This document shows, piece by piece, positions 45,819 through 54,900 of a stretch of 64,000 bases of DNA. A program made the translations under genes and the position numbers. The notes under the pieces were generated by a model, which ran no database searches, was not told where the DNA came from, and was given only the letters and a program-made list of their open reading frames with translations. Numbering within the stretch: position 1 is the first letter of the stretch; each line of letters opens with the position of its first letter. Origin of the DNA: Domibacillus enclensis (lineage in GTDB: Bacteria; Bacillota; Bacilli; Bacillales; Domibacillaceae); NCBI RefSeq assembly GCF_900156125.1, contig NZ_FTLX01000005.1:186001-250000 (forward strand), read 5' to 3'.

Positions 45819-47231
45819 TTGAAAGAATGGAGCATGTACATAAACGGTCAATGGCTGACTGCGGATGAACAAATTGAAGTAGTCAATCCGGCTGTCAATG
45901 AAGTGATCGCGACGGTGCCAAAAGGAGGCGCAGGTGAAGCTAGCAAGGCAGTGGATGCGGCATACGAGGCCTTTACATCGTGGTCGAAAAAAACAGCTGG
46001 CGAGCGCGCTGAGCTCTTAATGGCCTGGTACCGGCTGATCGATGAAAACAAGGAAGAAATCGGCCGGATTATGACAGAAGAGCAGGGCAAGCCGCTTCAG
46101 GAAGCCATTGGCGAAGTCACCTACGCAAACAGCTTTATTTCGTGGTATGCAGAAGAAGGCAAGCGCATTTACGGCGAAACGATTCCCGCCTCCGATCCGA
46201 AAAAACGGCTGTTTGTGTCTAGGCAGCCTGTGGGCGTTGTCGCAGCAATTACGCCGTGGAACTTCCCGGCGGCGATGATTACACGGAAGGTTGCACCTGC
46301 TCTCGCTTCCGGCTGTACGGCTGTTGTTAAGCCCGCTTCCGCCACTCCTCTTACGGCGCTGAAGCTGGCTGAGCTTGCACACGAAGCAGGAATCCCGAAT
46401 GGTGTCTTAAACGTCGTCACGGGCGATTCCAAATCAGTAGCCGGCGCCTGGATGGAAGACAGCCGCGTGCGGAAGGTGACATTCACCGGTTCAACAGAAA
46501 TCGGCAAGGTGCTGATGAAGCAGGCAGCGGACACGATGAAAAAAGTTTCGCTGGAGCTTGGCGGCCACGCTCCTTTTATCGTCACGGCTCATGCCGATAT
46601 TGAAAAAGCGGCAAAGGGCTTGATCGGCTCGAAATTCCGCAATGCCGGCCAGACGTGTGTTTGTGCAAACCGGGTGTATGTTCACGAGTCGATTGAAAAA
46701 GAATTTATTGAAGCCTTTAAAGCAGAAGTGAAGACGTTAAAAGTAGGAAACGGCATGGAAAGTGGCGTGAATATTGGCCCGCTGATCGACAAAGACGCTG
46801 TGGAAAAAGTCCAGAGCCAGCTAGAGGATGCAAAAAGCAAAGGCGCCGTTGTGGAAATGGGCGGTGAAACAAAAGGGAACTATGTGACGCCTGCGGTGTT
46901 GACGAATGTTACGGATGAAATGGACTGCATGGTGGATGAAACGTTTGGCCCACTGGCGCCCATTACGGTGTACCGGACAACGGAGGAAGTGATCAAGCGG
47001 GCGAACAACACGCCGTTCGGTCTTGCCGCCTACGTGTTCTCAGAGCACTTATCAGAAGCCATTGAAATAAGCGAAGGGCTGGAATACGGCATTGTCGGCT
47101 TAAACGACGGATTGCCATCGGTTGCGCAGGCGCCATTTGGCGGATTCAAAGAAAGCGGCCTTGGTCGTGAAGGCGGTCATCACGGAATGGATGAGTTTTT
47201 AGAAGTCAAATATATTTCTCTCGGATTATAA
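45819..47231 (+). CDS. gabD: Aldehyde dehydrogenase, succinate-semialdehyde type
   Basis: 470 residues, TTG start after AAGGGAGAGGA. NAD(P)-dependent ALDH fold: TPWNFPAAMITRKVAPALASGC, the general base glutamate in ELGGHAPFIV, the reactive cysteine in NAGQTCVCANR, and PFGGFKESGLGREGG. Closest to succinate-semialdehyde dehydrogenases by motif pattern, so gabD is a reasonable but not certain name. No gabT nearby. Its terminator has a 30-bp identical copy 503 bp downstream. Confidence 0.88.
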   Translation: MKEWSMYINGQWLTADEQIEVVNPAVNEVIATVPKGGAGEASKAVDAAYEAFTSWSKKTAGERAELLMAWYRLIDENKEEIGRIMTEEQGKPLQEAIGEVTYANSFISWYAEEGKRIYGETIPASDPKKRLFVSRQPVGVVAAITPWNFPAAMITRKVAPALASGCTAVVKPASATPLTALKLAELAHEAGIPNGVLNVVTGDSKSVAGAWMEDSRVRKVTFTGSTEIGKVLMKQAADTMKKVSLELGGHAPFIVTAHADIEKAAKGLIGSKFRNAGQTCVCANRVYVHESIEKEFIEAFKAEVKTLKVGNGMESGVNIGPLIDKDAVEKVQSQLEDAKSKGAVVEMGGETKGNYVTPAVLTNVTDEMDCMVDETFGPLAPITVYRTTEEVIKRANNTPFGLAAYVFSEHLSEAIEISEGLEYGIVGLNDGLPSVAQAPFGGFKESGLGREGGHHGMDEFLEVKYISLGL

Positions 47232-47244
47232 GCCGTTTACAAAA

Positions 47245-47274
47245 AAAAGAACCCGGTGCTTTTGCGCCGGGTTC
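47245..47274. terminator. Aldehyde dehydrogenase terminator, copy 1 of a 30-bp direct repeat
   Basis: GAACCCGGTGC pairs with GCGCCGGGTTC around a TTTT loop. All 30 bases recur at 47748-47777. Confidence 0.9.
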
Positions 47275-47340
47275 CTTCATGCTTTTGAAAAAGATGTCAA
47301 TGAAAATCAAGTGACAACTTCTCTTTTTCGAAGCCACTGT

Positions 47341-47670
47341 GCTTGAGCCAACACAGTAGGGGCGGCTTCTGCAGGACTTCGCGTTCGGAGGGGCGGGCGG
47401 TGAGCTAACTTTTGTCGCTACGCTCCAAAAGTGGATCTCACCTGACCCGCTTGGTCCCTCCCGAGTCTTCGTCCTGCGCCAGCCGCCCTGGTGGGGAGGA
47501 AAAGCAAATCGTAAAACCAAAAATGGAAATAGTTCTGAGTGAAAAAAAAGAGATGAGAATCCTCTCCTTTTCACGATTTAGGAAAAGCGGGCTTTCTTCT
47601 TGATGTCACATGTTTTAAAGAATAGCCGGCAGCCCGGAGCCCCTGAGTGTTCTTTTCTAGAAAAACAGCC
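47341..47670. repeat. Dispersed GC-rich repeat, partial form
   Basis: The head module (47341-47517: GCTTGAGCCAACACAG ... GGCTTCTGCAGGACTTCGC ... GTCTTCGTCCTGCGCCAGCC) can fold into a long imperfect hairpin, with an inner stem AACTTTTG/CAAAAGT. The tail module (about 47625-47670) begins GCCGGCAGCCCGGAGCCCC. Modules match those at 9627-9920 and 58458-59079, but the TTTGGACA-type ends are not found here. The element lies between the two copies of the duplicated terminator. ORFs inside have no coding support. Confidence 0.75.
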
Positions 47671-47747
47671 TATTTTTTGCTAAGAAAAAGGAAACAATCT
47701 CGAAAAAACATCTAGTTTCTCTTGACGAGTTTGTTTTTCGACACTAT

Positions 47748-47785
47748 AAAAGAACCCGGTGCTTTTGCGCCGGGTTCTTTTTTTG
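47748..47785. terminator. yutJ terminator, copy 2 of the 30-bp direct repeat
   Basis: 47748-47777 equals 47245-47274 base for base and is followed by TTTTTTG. It ends just before the yutJ stop, so it terminates the minus-strand gene through its AAAA side or plus-strand read-through. Confidence 0.9.
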
Positions 47786-48853
47786 TTATCCGTTATGGTA
47801 TTTGTACATCCAGAGTACGCCGGATTTTAAGAAGCGGGCGACGCGTCCGGTGATGGCGCGGTCTGCCACAAAGCCGAAGCCTTGCTTTTTGCCGAGAGAG
47901 CCAAGCACGCCTTTTAGTTTCATTTCCGGCATGGTCTCCGGAAGCGGTTCGTTTCTCCAGCGTTTTTGCAGCACATCGACAATTTGCTCGGCTTGTTCCT
48001 CGGCCAGCTGCGCGCTCGGTGCGTGCGGCAGGCTCGCGCAGTCTCCTACAACGTAAACATGTTCATTGCCTGGCAGGTTATGATGCGGCGTTAAAATGAC
48101 CCGGTCCGAGCGGTCTTTTTCCACCGGCATATCACGAACGACAAGGCTTGGCTGAATGCCGGCGGTCCAAACAACCGCGTCCATTTCGTATACGTCCTCG
48201 TGGTTGTAAATGCGATCGGGCTCGACGCGGGTAATGTTCGCATCACTAACGACTTCTACACCGTGATCGGTAAACCATTTTTCAATGTAGCGGCTTAAGC
48301 GCTGAGGAAAGTCTTTTAAAATGCGGGGGCCGCGGTCGAACAGCTTGATGTCAAGATCCGGACGGCTTTCACGAAGCTCACTCGCAAGCTCAATGCCGGA
48401 AAGACCGGCGCCGACGATCCCAACCTTTGATCCGGCAGGCATATTGTTTAATTTTTCGTACGTAGCACGTGATTTCTGAATGGACTGAATGCTGTTTGTA
48501 TGTTCAGCGGCTCCAGGAACGCCGTGGTATTTGTCCTCGCAGCCGAGGCCGATGACCAGGTCATCATAGGGAAGAGCGCCGTGGTTTTGCAATAGCACTT
48601 CTTTTTTCTCCAATTGAATGGAGGTAATTTCGTCATAAATCACTTTTAGCTTTTCGTGTTCTGGAAACGACACACGCACTTCATGGTCAGAAGCGGTTCC
48701 TGCCGCCAATGCGTAATATTCGGTTTTCAAGCAGTGGTAAGGCACTTTATCAACTAATGTAATCGCTACGTCGTCTGGAAGATGGTTCGGCAATAGTCTT
48801 AAAAGCACACGCATATTGCCGTAGCCGCCTCCAAGCAAAACTAAGTTCTTCAT
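47786..48853 (-). CDS. yutJ: Type-II NADH dehydrogenase-like protein YutJ
   Basis: 355 residues, ATG after AGAGGGGTT. Two-dinucleotide-binding flavoprotein: LLGGGYGNMRVL for FAD, VGIVGAGLSGIELASEL for NADH and YVVGDCASLPHAPSAQLAEEQAE at the FAD ribityl site. A paralogue of YumB (56142). The electron acceptor is probably menaquinone, but YutJ's own activity is not proven. Divergent from yuzB. Confidence 0.9.
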   Translation of the reverse strand: MKNLVLLGGGYGNMRVLLRLLPNHLPDDVAITLVDKVPYHCLKTEYYALAAGTASDHEVRVSFPEHEKLKVIYDEITSIQLEKKEVLLQNHGALPYDDLVIGLGCEDKYHGVPGAAEHTNSIQSIQKSRATYEKLNNMPAGSKVGIVGAGLSGIELASELRESRPDLDIKLFDRGPRILKDFPQRLSRYIEKWFTDHGVEVVSDANITRVEPDRIYNHEDVYEMDAVVWTAGIQPSLVVRDMPVEKDRSDRVILTPHHNLPGNEHVYVVGDCASLPHAPSAQLAEEQAEQIVDVLQKRWRNEPLPETMPEMKLKGVLGSLGKKQGFGFVADRAITGRVARFLKSGVLWMYKYHNG

Positions 48854-49016
48854 ATGTATAACCCCTCTGTTTCATATTCGTGCATAGTATGTGTCCGTTT
48901 ATTCATATCCGAGTATAGCGAAAATGCACCTTTTATACAACAGACTTCCCGGAAAACTTCCGGCTTTTTTCTGGACGGAATTGATAGTACAATGAATGAG
49001 TGAGGTGAAGGATCGT

Positions 49017-49253
49017 ATGAAGCCAATTATTGAATTTTGCGTCAGCAATTTAGCAAGCGGATCACAGGAGGCATTTGAAAAGCTTGAACGGGATTCTACC
49101 CTGGACGTGATCGAATACGGCTGTCTTAGTTATTGCACACGCTGTTCGGATTCTCCATTTGCACTCGTCAATGGAGAAGTCGTCAGCGGCGCAACGCCGG
49201 ATGAGCTTGTTTCAAATATATATACTTTTATTGACGAAACGTGGCTGTTTTAA
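49017..49253 (+). CDS. yuzB: DUF1450 protein YuzB
   Basis: 78 residues from the ATG at 49017, after GAGGTGAAGGA; a start seven codons earlier overlaps that site. [16 protein letters not shown] and [21 protein letters not shown] mark the family, whose four cysteines might bind metal. Function unknown. Kept beside yutJ as in B. subtilis. Confidence 0.9.
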   Translation: MKPIIEFCVSNLASGSQEAFEKLERDSTLDVIEYGCLSYCTRCSDSPFALVNGEVVSGATPDELVSNIYTFIDETWLF

Positions 49254-49258
49254 ACGTC

Positions 49259-49297
49259 AAGAAAACCGGATGCCGTTCAAGGACATCCGGTTTTCTT
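49259..49297. terminator. Bidirectional terminator between yuzB and the DUF2225 gene
   Basis: AAGAAAACCGGATG (49259-49272) pairs with CATCCGGTTTTCTT (49284-49297). Confidence 0.92.
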
Positions 49298-49994
49298 ATG
49301 CTGATTCGTCTGATTCTTTCATTTGGTCACGCAAGTCATGCCAGCGGTCGCGGGCCATTTCGACAATTTGTTTTTCATTGGAGTTGCGCTGCCGTTCAAT
49401 GACTTTTGAAAAAAACGAAACCGCTTTTTCGTTGCGCCCTAATTTCCGGTTTAATTCCCCTAAAAGATAAAGCACTTTAATTTCAGACATTTTTTCAGCT
49501 ACATCTTCTTTTGAAAAGGCTTCTTCGTATTCACGGGCGGCTATGGACAAAAAGCGCTTTTCTTCTTTTTTTCGGCTCATGTCCCGGTAAATCCAGGCGG
49601 TTCGCAGCGCAAGGCCTGCGAGCGTTAAATGCTTTTCTTTTTTCAGCACGCCGGAATAAAGAGCGAGCTTATAGCTTTTAATGGCTTTAGCAGGGGACCG
49701 TTCACCGCTGAAATCCTGCTCTACCCAATGGTCAGAGACAGACGCCTTCAGCACATCAGCGGTTCCCGGTGCAAAGTAAGGCGTGAAATCTTCTGTAAAA
49801 GAGTAGCCGCAGTGAAAGCAAACGTGAACATTGTAAAAAAGCGGATTGATTTGGCCATCTTCATAAAGCGGTTTTAAATCGGTATCCTGGCCGGTCACTT
49901 TAATATTGCTTTTTCGTACCTTTGTGGCATTAAAGGATTGCTTGCAATGAGGGCATTTCATCGTTTTATTGTAAAGGGGAGGGACATTTGACAT
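49296..49994 (-). CDS. DUF2225 protein with zinc ribbon
   Basis: 232 residues, ATG after AAGGAGGC. N-terminal zinc ribbon built from MKCPHCKQSF and VCFHCGYSF, then TPR-like helices (about 100-225; KSYKLALYSGVL, YLLGELNRKLGRNEKAVSFFSKVI). DUF2225 members are conserved in Firmicutes without a known role. The TPR part suggests protein binding. Confidence 0.85.
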   Translation of the reverse strand: MSNVPPLYNKTMKCPHCKQSFNATKVRKSNIKVTGQDTDLKPLYEDGQINPLFYNVHVCFHCGYSFTEDFTPYFAPGTADVLKASVSDHWVEQDFSGERSPAKAIKSYKLALYSGVLKKEKHLTLAGLALRTAWIYRDMSRKKEEKRFLSIAAREYEEAFSKEDVAEKMSEIKVLYLLGELNRKLGRNEKAVSFFSKVIERQRNSNEKQIVEMARDRWHDLRDQMKESDESA

Positions 49995-50157
49995 TAATTA
50001 AGCCTCCTTCGATCGGTATTGGGGTCTTTATGCTTATTTTATTATACAGGATTTAAGGGTAAAAAGAATTATTTTTGTGCAAAAAGTAGATGAGCGCTTC
50101 AGTTGATGATTCAGCAGGTTCCACGTATACTAAAAGAAAATGAAAGGAGCGATTCAT

Positions 50158-50526
50158 TTGTCTGAACAACAAGTAGTGACCATTACAGAAGCCGCGGCTT
50201 TTCAAATAAAAGATATGATGAAGCAAAACGAAGAAGAAGGGTCGTTTTTACGAGTGGCAGTTCACGGCGGAGGGTGCAGCGGCTTGTCCTACGGCATGGG
50301 CTTTACACCTGAGGCGGAGGAAGGAGATCTTCAGCTGAACCAGTTCGGGATTCCGATTGTCGTCGCGAAAAACGATGCAGGCATTTTAAATGGCACGGTT
50401 GTGGATTACAAGGAGTCCTTAATGGGCGGTGGGTTTACCATTGAAAATCCAAATGCGATCGCTTCCTGCGGCTGTGGTTCTTCCTTCCGAACAAAAACAA
50501 ATGAAGGAACGCCAGAGAATTGCTAA
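50158..50526 (+). CDS. yutM: HesB/IscA-type Fe-S carrier YutM
   Basis: 122 residues from a TTG at 50158. The ATG at 50140 is in frame but contains the AAAGGAGCG ribosome site of the TTG, so TTG is chosen, and the resulting start (SEQQVVTITEAA) suits the family. Three ligand cysteines are in GGGCSGLSY and ASCGCGSSF. A-type carrier for Fe-S clusters. Confidence 0.93.
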   Translation: MSEQQVVTITEAAAFQIKDMMKQNEEEGSFLRVAVHGGGCSGLSYGMGFTPEAEEGDLQLNQFGIPIVVAKNDAGILNGTVVDYKESLMGGGFTIENPNAIASCGCGSSFRTKTNEGTPENC

Positions 50527-50546
50527 GTGAGCATTTATTATGATAA

Positions 50547-50583
50547 AAAAGCTTTTGCCCCATTGGCGGCAAAAGCTTTTTTT
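50547..50583. terminator. yutM terminator, bidirectional
   Basis: AAAAGCTTTTGCC (50547-50559) pairs with GGCAAAAGCTTTT (50568-50580), then TTT. Confidence 0.92.
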
Positions 50584-50695
50584 ATTGATCTTGTTTCTTT
50601 TTTCTCGTAAACCAGATAGAAATAAGCGGAACAATAATAAAAAAAGTGACGAAAAAAAGGAAAATAAATTGGAGAAGCCACCAGTCATTATACAT
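50582..50695 (-). CDS. 37-residue membrane ORF, unknown
   Basis: ATG at 50695 follows GGGGGAAAG on the minus strand. The product MYNDWWLLQFIFLFFVTFFI... is one long hydrophobic helix with a basic end RKKKQDQ, the layout of a single-pass small membrane protein. The stop touches the yutM terminator. No family recognised; low-complexity TTT-rich DNA could mimic such an ORF, so confidence is moderate. Confidence 0.5.
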   Translation of the reverse strand: MYNDWWLLQFIFLFFVTFFIIVPLISIWFTRKKKQDQ

Positions 50696-50897
50696 GTTCT
50701 TTCCCCCTCACCCTCTATTTTCTCCTAGTATGGACAGGGAGCCCTTTTTTATTCAACTTAAAAAGGTCCATTGTCTCAGAGTGGATGCTTTTATACCTAT
50801 ATAACAGACTGTGATATTTTTCCTGATTTTTCTATTTATTAAAGTTTTTTAAATTATCTGTAAAGATTCTATTTTACAATAGAAAGTAGATTACAAT

Positions 50898-50906
50898 AAA
50901 GGAGGT
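50898..50906 (+). promoter_or_regulatory. Orphan Shine-Dalgarno-like sequence, possible STAB-SD
   Basis: AAAGGAGGT lies 43 bp before the nuclease start and has no ATG, GTG or TTG at translatable distance. In Bacillus such orphan sites can bind a ribosome and protect the mRNA 5' end. The rest of the gap 50700-50949 is AT-rich with no other clear element. Confidence 0.4.
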
Positions 50907-50949
50907 TCATTCAGAACGGCCCATCAAAAAATAGAAGAGAGGTTTTAGT

Positions 50950-53900
50950 GTGAAAAAAATAGGACAAGCATTACTGGCGGTTATTCTCGTGATCGGTTCA
51001 CTTCTGCCCTTTCAAACTCCTGCACGTGCCGCATCGATCTCTGTAGCGGATGCGATTGCGAATAATGCAGGAACAGCAACAGTGGAAGGCTATATTGTCG
51101 GCTACGCTTTGTCAGGAACATCATATACAACGGATCCAGCTAAATACAAGGCAACGAATGTGGGCATTGCTGACACGGCAGGTGAAACAAACCCGGCTAA
51201 CATCCTGCCTGTTCAACTGACCACGTCTGTCCGGGCGGGAATTAATTTAATGGAAAACCCAGATAATCTAGGCAAAAAAATTCAAGTCACCGGTTCGCTT
51301 GAGCCCTATTTTAATGTGCCAGGCTTGAAAAACCCTTCTTCTGTGTCGATTGTAGCGGAGGGAGATACAGAACAGCCCGAGGAACCAATAGAACTTGAGA
51401 AGGAAACAATCGCATCTGCTCGTCAAAAAGCAGAAGGAACGGACGTATTAACTTCCGGAATTGTGACAGCTGTTTTTGGCAATACCGTTTACATTCAGGA
51501 TGAAACAGCCGGGATCGTTTTATACGGCTCCAGCATGAAGGTGGCAGTCGGCGACATTGTTGCAGCAAAAGGGAAGATCGATGATTACAATTCATTGCTT
51601 GAAATTGCTGTGGCGTCAGGTGGAGTGACGGTTATTGGAAGCAGCGAGGTGCCTGAACCGTCAACTATTCCAGCCTCAGGATTGACAGAAGAAGCGGAAG
51701 GAACACTTGTGAAGATCAACAATGTCACTGTTTCCAGCTTTTCAGGCGGGAACTACACAGCAGCCGATGAGCAGGGTCATTCGTTTCAGATTAGACCACA
51801 GGATCCGTCACTTCTTGCAGAAGACACAAGCTATGACAGCATTACGGGTGTCGTAGGCTCTTACAACAATGTGTACCAGCTGATTCCGCGTGACGCAGCC
51901 GATATTGAAGCAGATTCGTCAACCGTTCAGCCTGTTACAGCGAATCCGGCAGCCGGCATCGTGGAGGCAGGAACAGGTGTGACGCTTTTTTCTCCGACAG
52001 AAGGAGCGGAAATCCGCTACACGCTGGACGGGTCTGAACCGACAAAAGAAAGTGCTTTATACACTGAACCTATTGTGATCGATGAAAACAAAACCGTTAA
52101 AGCAAAAGCGTTTAAAGATGGATTGAACGACAGCATTCTTTCTACGTTCACGTATGTGATAAAAAAGGATGATGTTCAGATTCATGATATCCAGGGAGAA
52201 GGCCACACCTCTCCTTACAACAATTTAACCGTTACCGGTATTCAAGGAGTTGTCACGCACGTTGTCGACAGCAACAACGTCTACATGCAAAGCGTGGAGC
52301 CGGATGACGACGAAAAAACATCTGAAGGCATTCTTGTTTATAAAAAAGCACACGGACTTGTGAAGGGAGATTTTGTTTCTGTAGATGGGACAGTAAAGGA
52401 ATGGGTGCTTGACGGCTATTCAGAAAAGCTGCAGACAGACCTGCCTGTAACGGAAATCAACGCTTCCAAAATCTATGACGTTACTTCAGGCCACACTCTC
52501 CCAGCACCGGTCATCATCAATGAAGACCGCATGATGCCGACAGAGGTCATCGACAACGATCAATTCGGCACATTCGATCCGGAGCAGGACGGCATCGACT
52601 TTTTTGAAAGCGTTGAAGGTATGCGGATTCAAGTAAACAACCCGAAAGTGATTGCGCCTCAAAACTACGGGGAAGTGATCGTTGTACCAGAAAATGTGGA
52701 AACAAATACTACAGCAGGTGCGTTGCGAATTACAGCGGAGGATTACAATCCAGAACGCATTCATTTGGATCTAAATGACGAAGAATTTGTGGCGAAAACA
52801 GGCGATTTCTTTAACGGAAACGTAACAGGCGTCGTCAGCTACGGCTTCAGTAACTTTAAAGTGCTTGTAGATGACGTGCCGGAATTGATCGATGGCGGTT
52901 TACAGGGAGAGGAAACGAATTTAACCGCCACGGAAAACGGCTTAACGATTGCGTCCTATAACCTTGAAAACTTCTCAACCGCTTCCGGAGCAGAAAAAAC
53001 AAGCCGGCTTGCGGAAGGCATCGTCAGCGGCATGAAGTCGCCGGATGTCATTGCGGTGACAGAAGTACAGGACAACGATGGACCGACAGATTCAGGCATA
53101 ACGGATGCTTCTGAAAGTGCGGCAACTCTTATTGCTGCTATTGAAGCGCTCGGCGGTCCGTCGTATGCGTACACAGATGTTGCCCCAGCGGACAAGATGG
53201 ACGGAGGGCAGCCAGGCGGCAACATCCGTGTCGGCTTTCTGTACAATCCGGAACGTGTTTCTCTTACAGAAGGAACAAAAGGAACAGCGGCAGAAGCAGT
53301 TGGTTATGCAGACGGCAAGCTGACGTTGAACCCGGGCCGGATTGATCCGGAAAACGCCGCATTTGATGACAGCCGTAAGCCGGTTGCTGCCCAGTTTACG
53401 TTTAACGGTGAAAACGTGATTGTGGTTGCGAATCACTTTAATTCAAAAGGCGGAGATGAGCCGCTGTTCGGCAAAAACCAGCCGCCGTTTTTAGGCAGTG
53501 AAGAACAGCGCAAGCAAATTGCGGCAGTTGTCAACGGCTTTGTTCAGGACGTGAAAGCAGCGGACGCTGATGCTAACATCGTTCTGGCTGGAGACTTTAA
53601 TGACTTTGAGTTCACGGAATCACTATCGATTTTAAAAGGGACCGCATTAACGAATATGATAGATCAAGTTCCGGCGGAAGAGCGGTTTACGTATTCGTAT
53701 CAAGGAAACGCACAGGTTCTGGATCATATCCTCGTCACGAATAATATGGCATCGTCAACAGAGGTGGATATCGTTCATACCAATTCTCAGTTCATGGAAG
53801 AGCATGGGCGAGCGAGCGACCACGATCCTGTTGTGATCCGTACGACATTTCAGGAAGATACCACTGAAGAAGATGTTGTGTATGTGCCTGCCTTGAAGAA

Positions 53901-54189
53901 AAAACAATTTGTTGTGGCAAAGCCGGGCATTCATTTGGAATTTGACAAAGGGGCGCGGTTCAGCAAGGGAATCGTCGTCAAGCATTCAGCTACCTTAGAG
54001 GGAGAAGGGCTGAAATACAATAAAGTGATCATCTCCACTCCTCAAAAAGGGCAGGTCATTGATCTGCGTGGAGCCGAAGTAAAAGAAGTGCAAATCGATA
54101 CAAAGCAGGATGTCGAGATTATCGGAACGGAAAACGTCCAAAAGTGGACGGATTCAAAAGGAAAGAAAAAAACAAAACCAGCAGCTTAA
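50950..54189 (+). CDS. Large secreted endonuclease/exonuclease/phosphatase-family nuclease
   Basis: 1079 residues, GTG start after GAGAGGTTTT. Signal peptide 1-28 (cut near ARAAS). Domains in order: a DUF6359-type beta domain (29-137), two OB-like modules (about 150-325), a chitobiase C-terminal-type repeat (332-403, EIRYTLDGSEPTKES), a further OB-like module (405-645) and an EEP nuclease domain (665-966) with catalytic residues N671 (YNLENF), E705 (TEVQ), H829 (NHFNSK), D882/N884 (GDFND), D925/H926 (LDHI) and D957/H958 (SDHDP). There is no LPXTG anchor; the basic C-terminus may hold it to the wall. Likely degrades extracellular DNA or RNA for phosphate and nucleotides, in the manner of B. 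subtilis YhcR but without its 5'-nucleotidase domain. Confidence 0.9.
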   Translation: MKKIGQALLAVILVIGSLLPFQTPARAASISVADAIANNAGTATVEGYIVGYALSGTSYTTDPAKYKATNVGIADTAGETNPANILPVQLTTSVRAGINLMENPDNLGKKIQVTGSLEPYFNVPGLKNPSSVSIVAEGDTEQPEEPIELEKETIASARQKAEGTDVLTSGIVTAVFGNTVYIQDETAGIVLYGSSMKVAVGDIVAAKGKIDDYNSLLEIAVASGGVTVIGSSEVPEPSTIPASGLTEEAEGTLVKINNVTVSSFSGGNYTAADEQGHSFQIRPQDPSLLAEDTSYDSITGVVGSYNNVYQLIPRDAADIEADSSTVQPVTANPAAGIVEAGTGVTLFSPTEGAEIRYTLDGSEPTKESALYTEPIVIDENKTVKAKAFKDGLNDSILSTFTYVIKKDDVQIHDIQGEGHTSPYNNLTVTGIQGVVTHVVDSNNVYMQSVEPDDDEKTSEGILVYKKAHGLVKGDFVSVDGTVKEWVLDGYSEKLQTDLPVTEINASKIYDVTSGHTLPAPVIINEDRMMPTEVIDNDQFGTFDPEQDGIDFFESVEGMRIQVNNPKVIAPQNYGEVIVVPENVETNTTAGALRITAEDYNPERIHLDLNDEEFVAKTGDFFNGNVTGVVSYGFSNFKVLVDDVPELIDGGLQGEETNLTATENGLTIASYNLENFSTASGAEKTSRLAEGIVSGMKSPDVIAVTEVQDNDGPTDSGITDASESAATLIAAIEALGGPSYAYTDVAPADKMDGGQPGGNIRVGFLYNPERVSLTEGTKGTAAEAVGYADGKLTLNPGRIDPENAAFDDSRKPVAAQFTFNGENVIVVANHFNSKGGDEPLFGKNQPPFLGSEEQRKQIAAVVNGFVQDVKAADADANIVLAGDFNDFEFTESLSILKGTALTNMIDQVPAEERFTYSYQGNAQVLDHILVTNNMASSTEVDIVHTNSQFMEEHGRASDHDPVVIRTTFQEDTTEEDVVYVPALKKKQFVVAKPGIHLEFDKGARFSKGIVVKHSATLEGEGLKYNKVIISTPQKGQVIDLRGAEVKEVQIDTKQDVEIIGTENVQKWTDSKGKKKTKPAA

Positions 54190-54193
54190 ACGA

Positions 54194-54236
54194 AAACAAA
54201 CACCCCGTTCACCATTGAACGGGGTGTTTGTTTAAA
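54194..54236. terminator. Bidirectional terminator between the nuclease and the SDR gene
   Basis: An 18-bp perfect stem (54194-54211 with 54216-54233) around CCAT, ending in T. The minus-strand gene stop lies in its 3' end. Confidence 0.93.
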
Positions 54237-54873
54237 TACGTTTTAATGCGTCTGCAATCGGGTCATCGCCTGAAACCATTTCGAACGTGCGGTTTTGAGT
54301 ATGATCGCACGTCAGGCATTGCACGAGTACTTCTGCCACGTCAGCCCGTGAAATGGATCCGGCTCTGTCGACAATCTGTACATCGGCGCTGATTTTGCCG
54401 GATGGCGGATCATTGGTCAGTGCAGCGGGCCGGACAATGGTATAAGTGAGGCCGCTTTTCATCAGATGGGCATCCGCATCGTGCTTAGCCTGCAAATAAT
54501 GCTGCATGGCTTCAGGTCCGGCATCCGGCCGGTCTGCTCCAAGCGAGCTCAGCATGATAAATCGTTCGATTCCATGAGCCGCAGCAAGATCAATGGCTTT
54601 AATGGCGCCGTCTCGATCAACAGCGGTAGTTTTATCCGGTCCGGTGGAAGGTCCGGAGCCCGCCGCGAAAATCACCGCGTTCACGTCATTCATCGCATAG
54701 CTGAAATCCTGCTCCAGGTCAGCCAAAATAGGCCTTGCGCCGAGCTTCTCCATATCCGTCATTTGATCGGTTTTTCGAACCATCGCCTTCACGTGATGCT
54801 GAATGTTTTCGGAAAGACTTTGAACAACAAGACGGCCGGTTGTACCGGCAGCGCCAATAACAAGTACGTGCAT
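54232..54873 (-). CDS. NAD(P)-binding atypical SDR (YhfK-like)
   Basis: 213 residues, ATG after AAGGGTGGTT. Atypical short-chain dehydrogenase: nucleotide motif VIGAAGTTGRLV at 5-16, FAAGSGPSTG, and FIMLSSLGADRPDAGP. It belongs with NmrA/HSCARG-like sensors and reductases. A good sigma-B promoter match lies directly upstream, which suggests general stress induction. Confidence 0.85.
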   Translation of the reverse strand: MHVLVIGAAGTTGRLVVQSLSENIQHHVKAMVRKTDQMTDMEKLGARPILADLEQDFSYAMNDVNAVIFAAGSGPSTGPDKTTAVDRDGAIKAIDLAAAHGIERFIMLSSLGADRPDAGPEAMQHYLQAKHDADAHLMKSGLTYTIVRPAALTNDPPSGKISADVQIVDRAGSISRADVAEVLVQCLTCDHTQNRTFEMVSGDDPIADALKRI

Positions 54874-54900
54874 ACGTAACCACCCTTTTTTACCATTAGT

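Noticed and set aside
47412-47603. 63-codon ORF inside the 47 kb repeat
   Set aside because: No ribosome site, spans the hairpin of a dispersed noncoding repeat, and is not kept in the other copies.
50870-50898. PhoP box before the nuclease gene
   Set aside because: Two TTACA motifs are present but 17 bp apart, not at the 11-bp step of Pho boxes.
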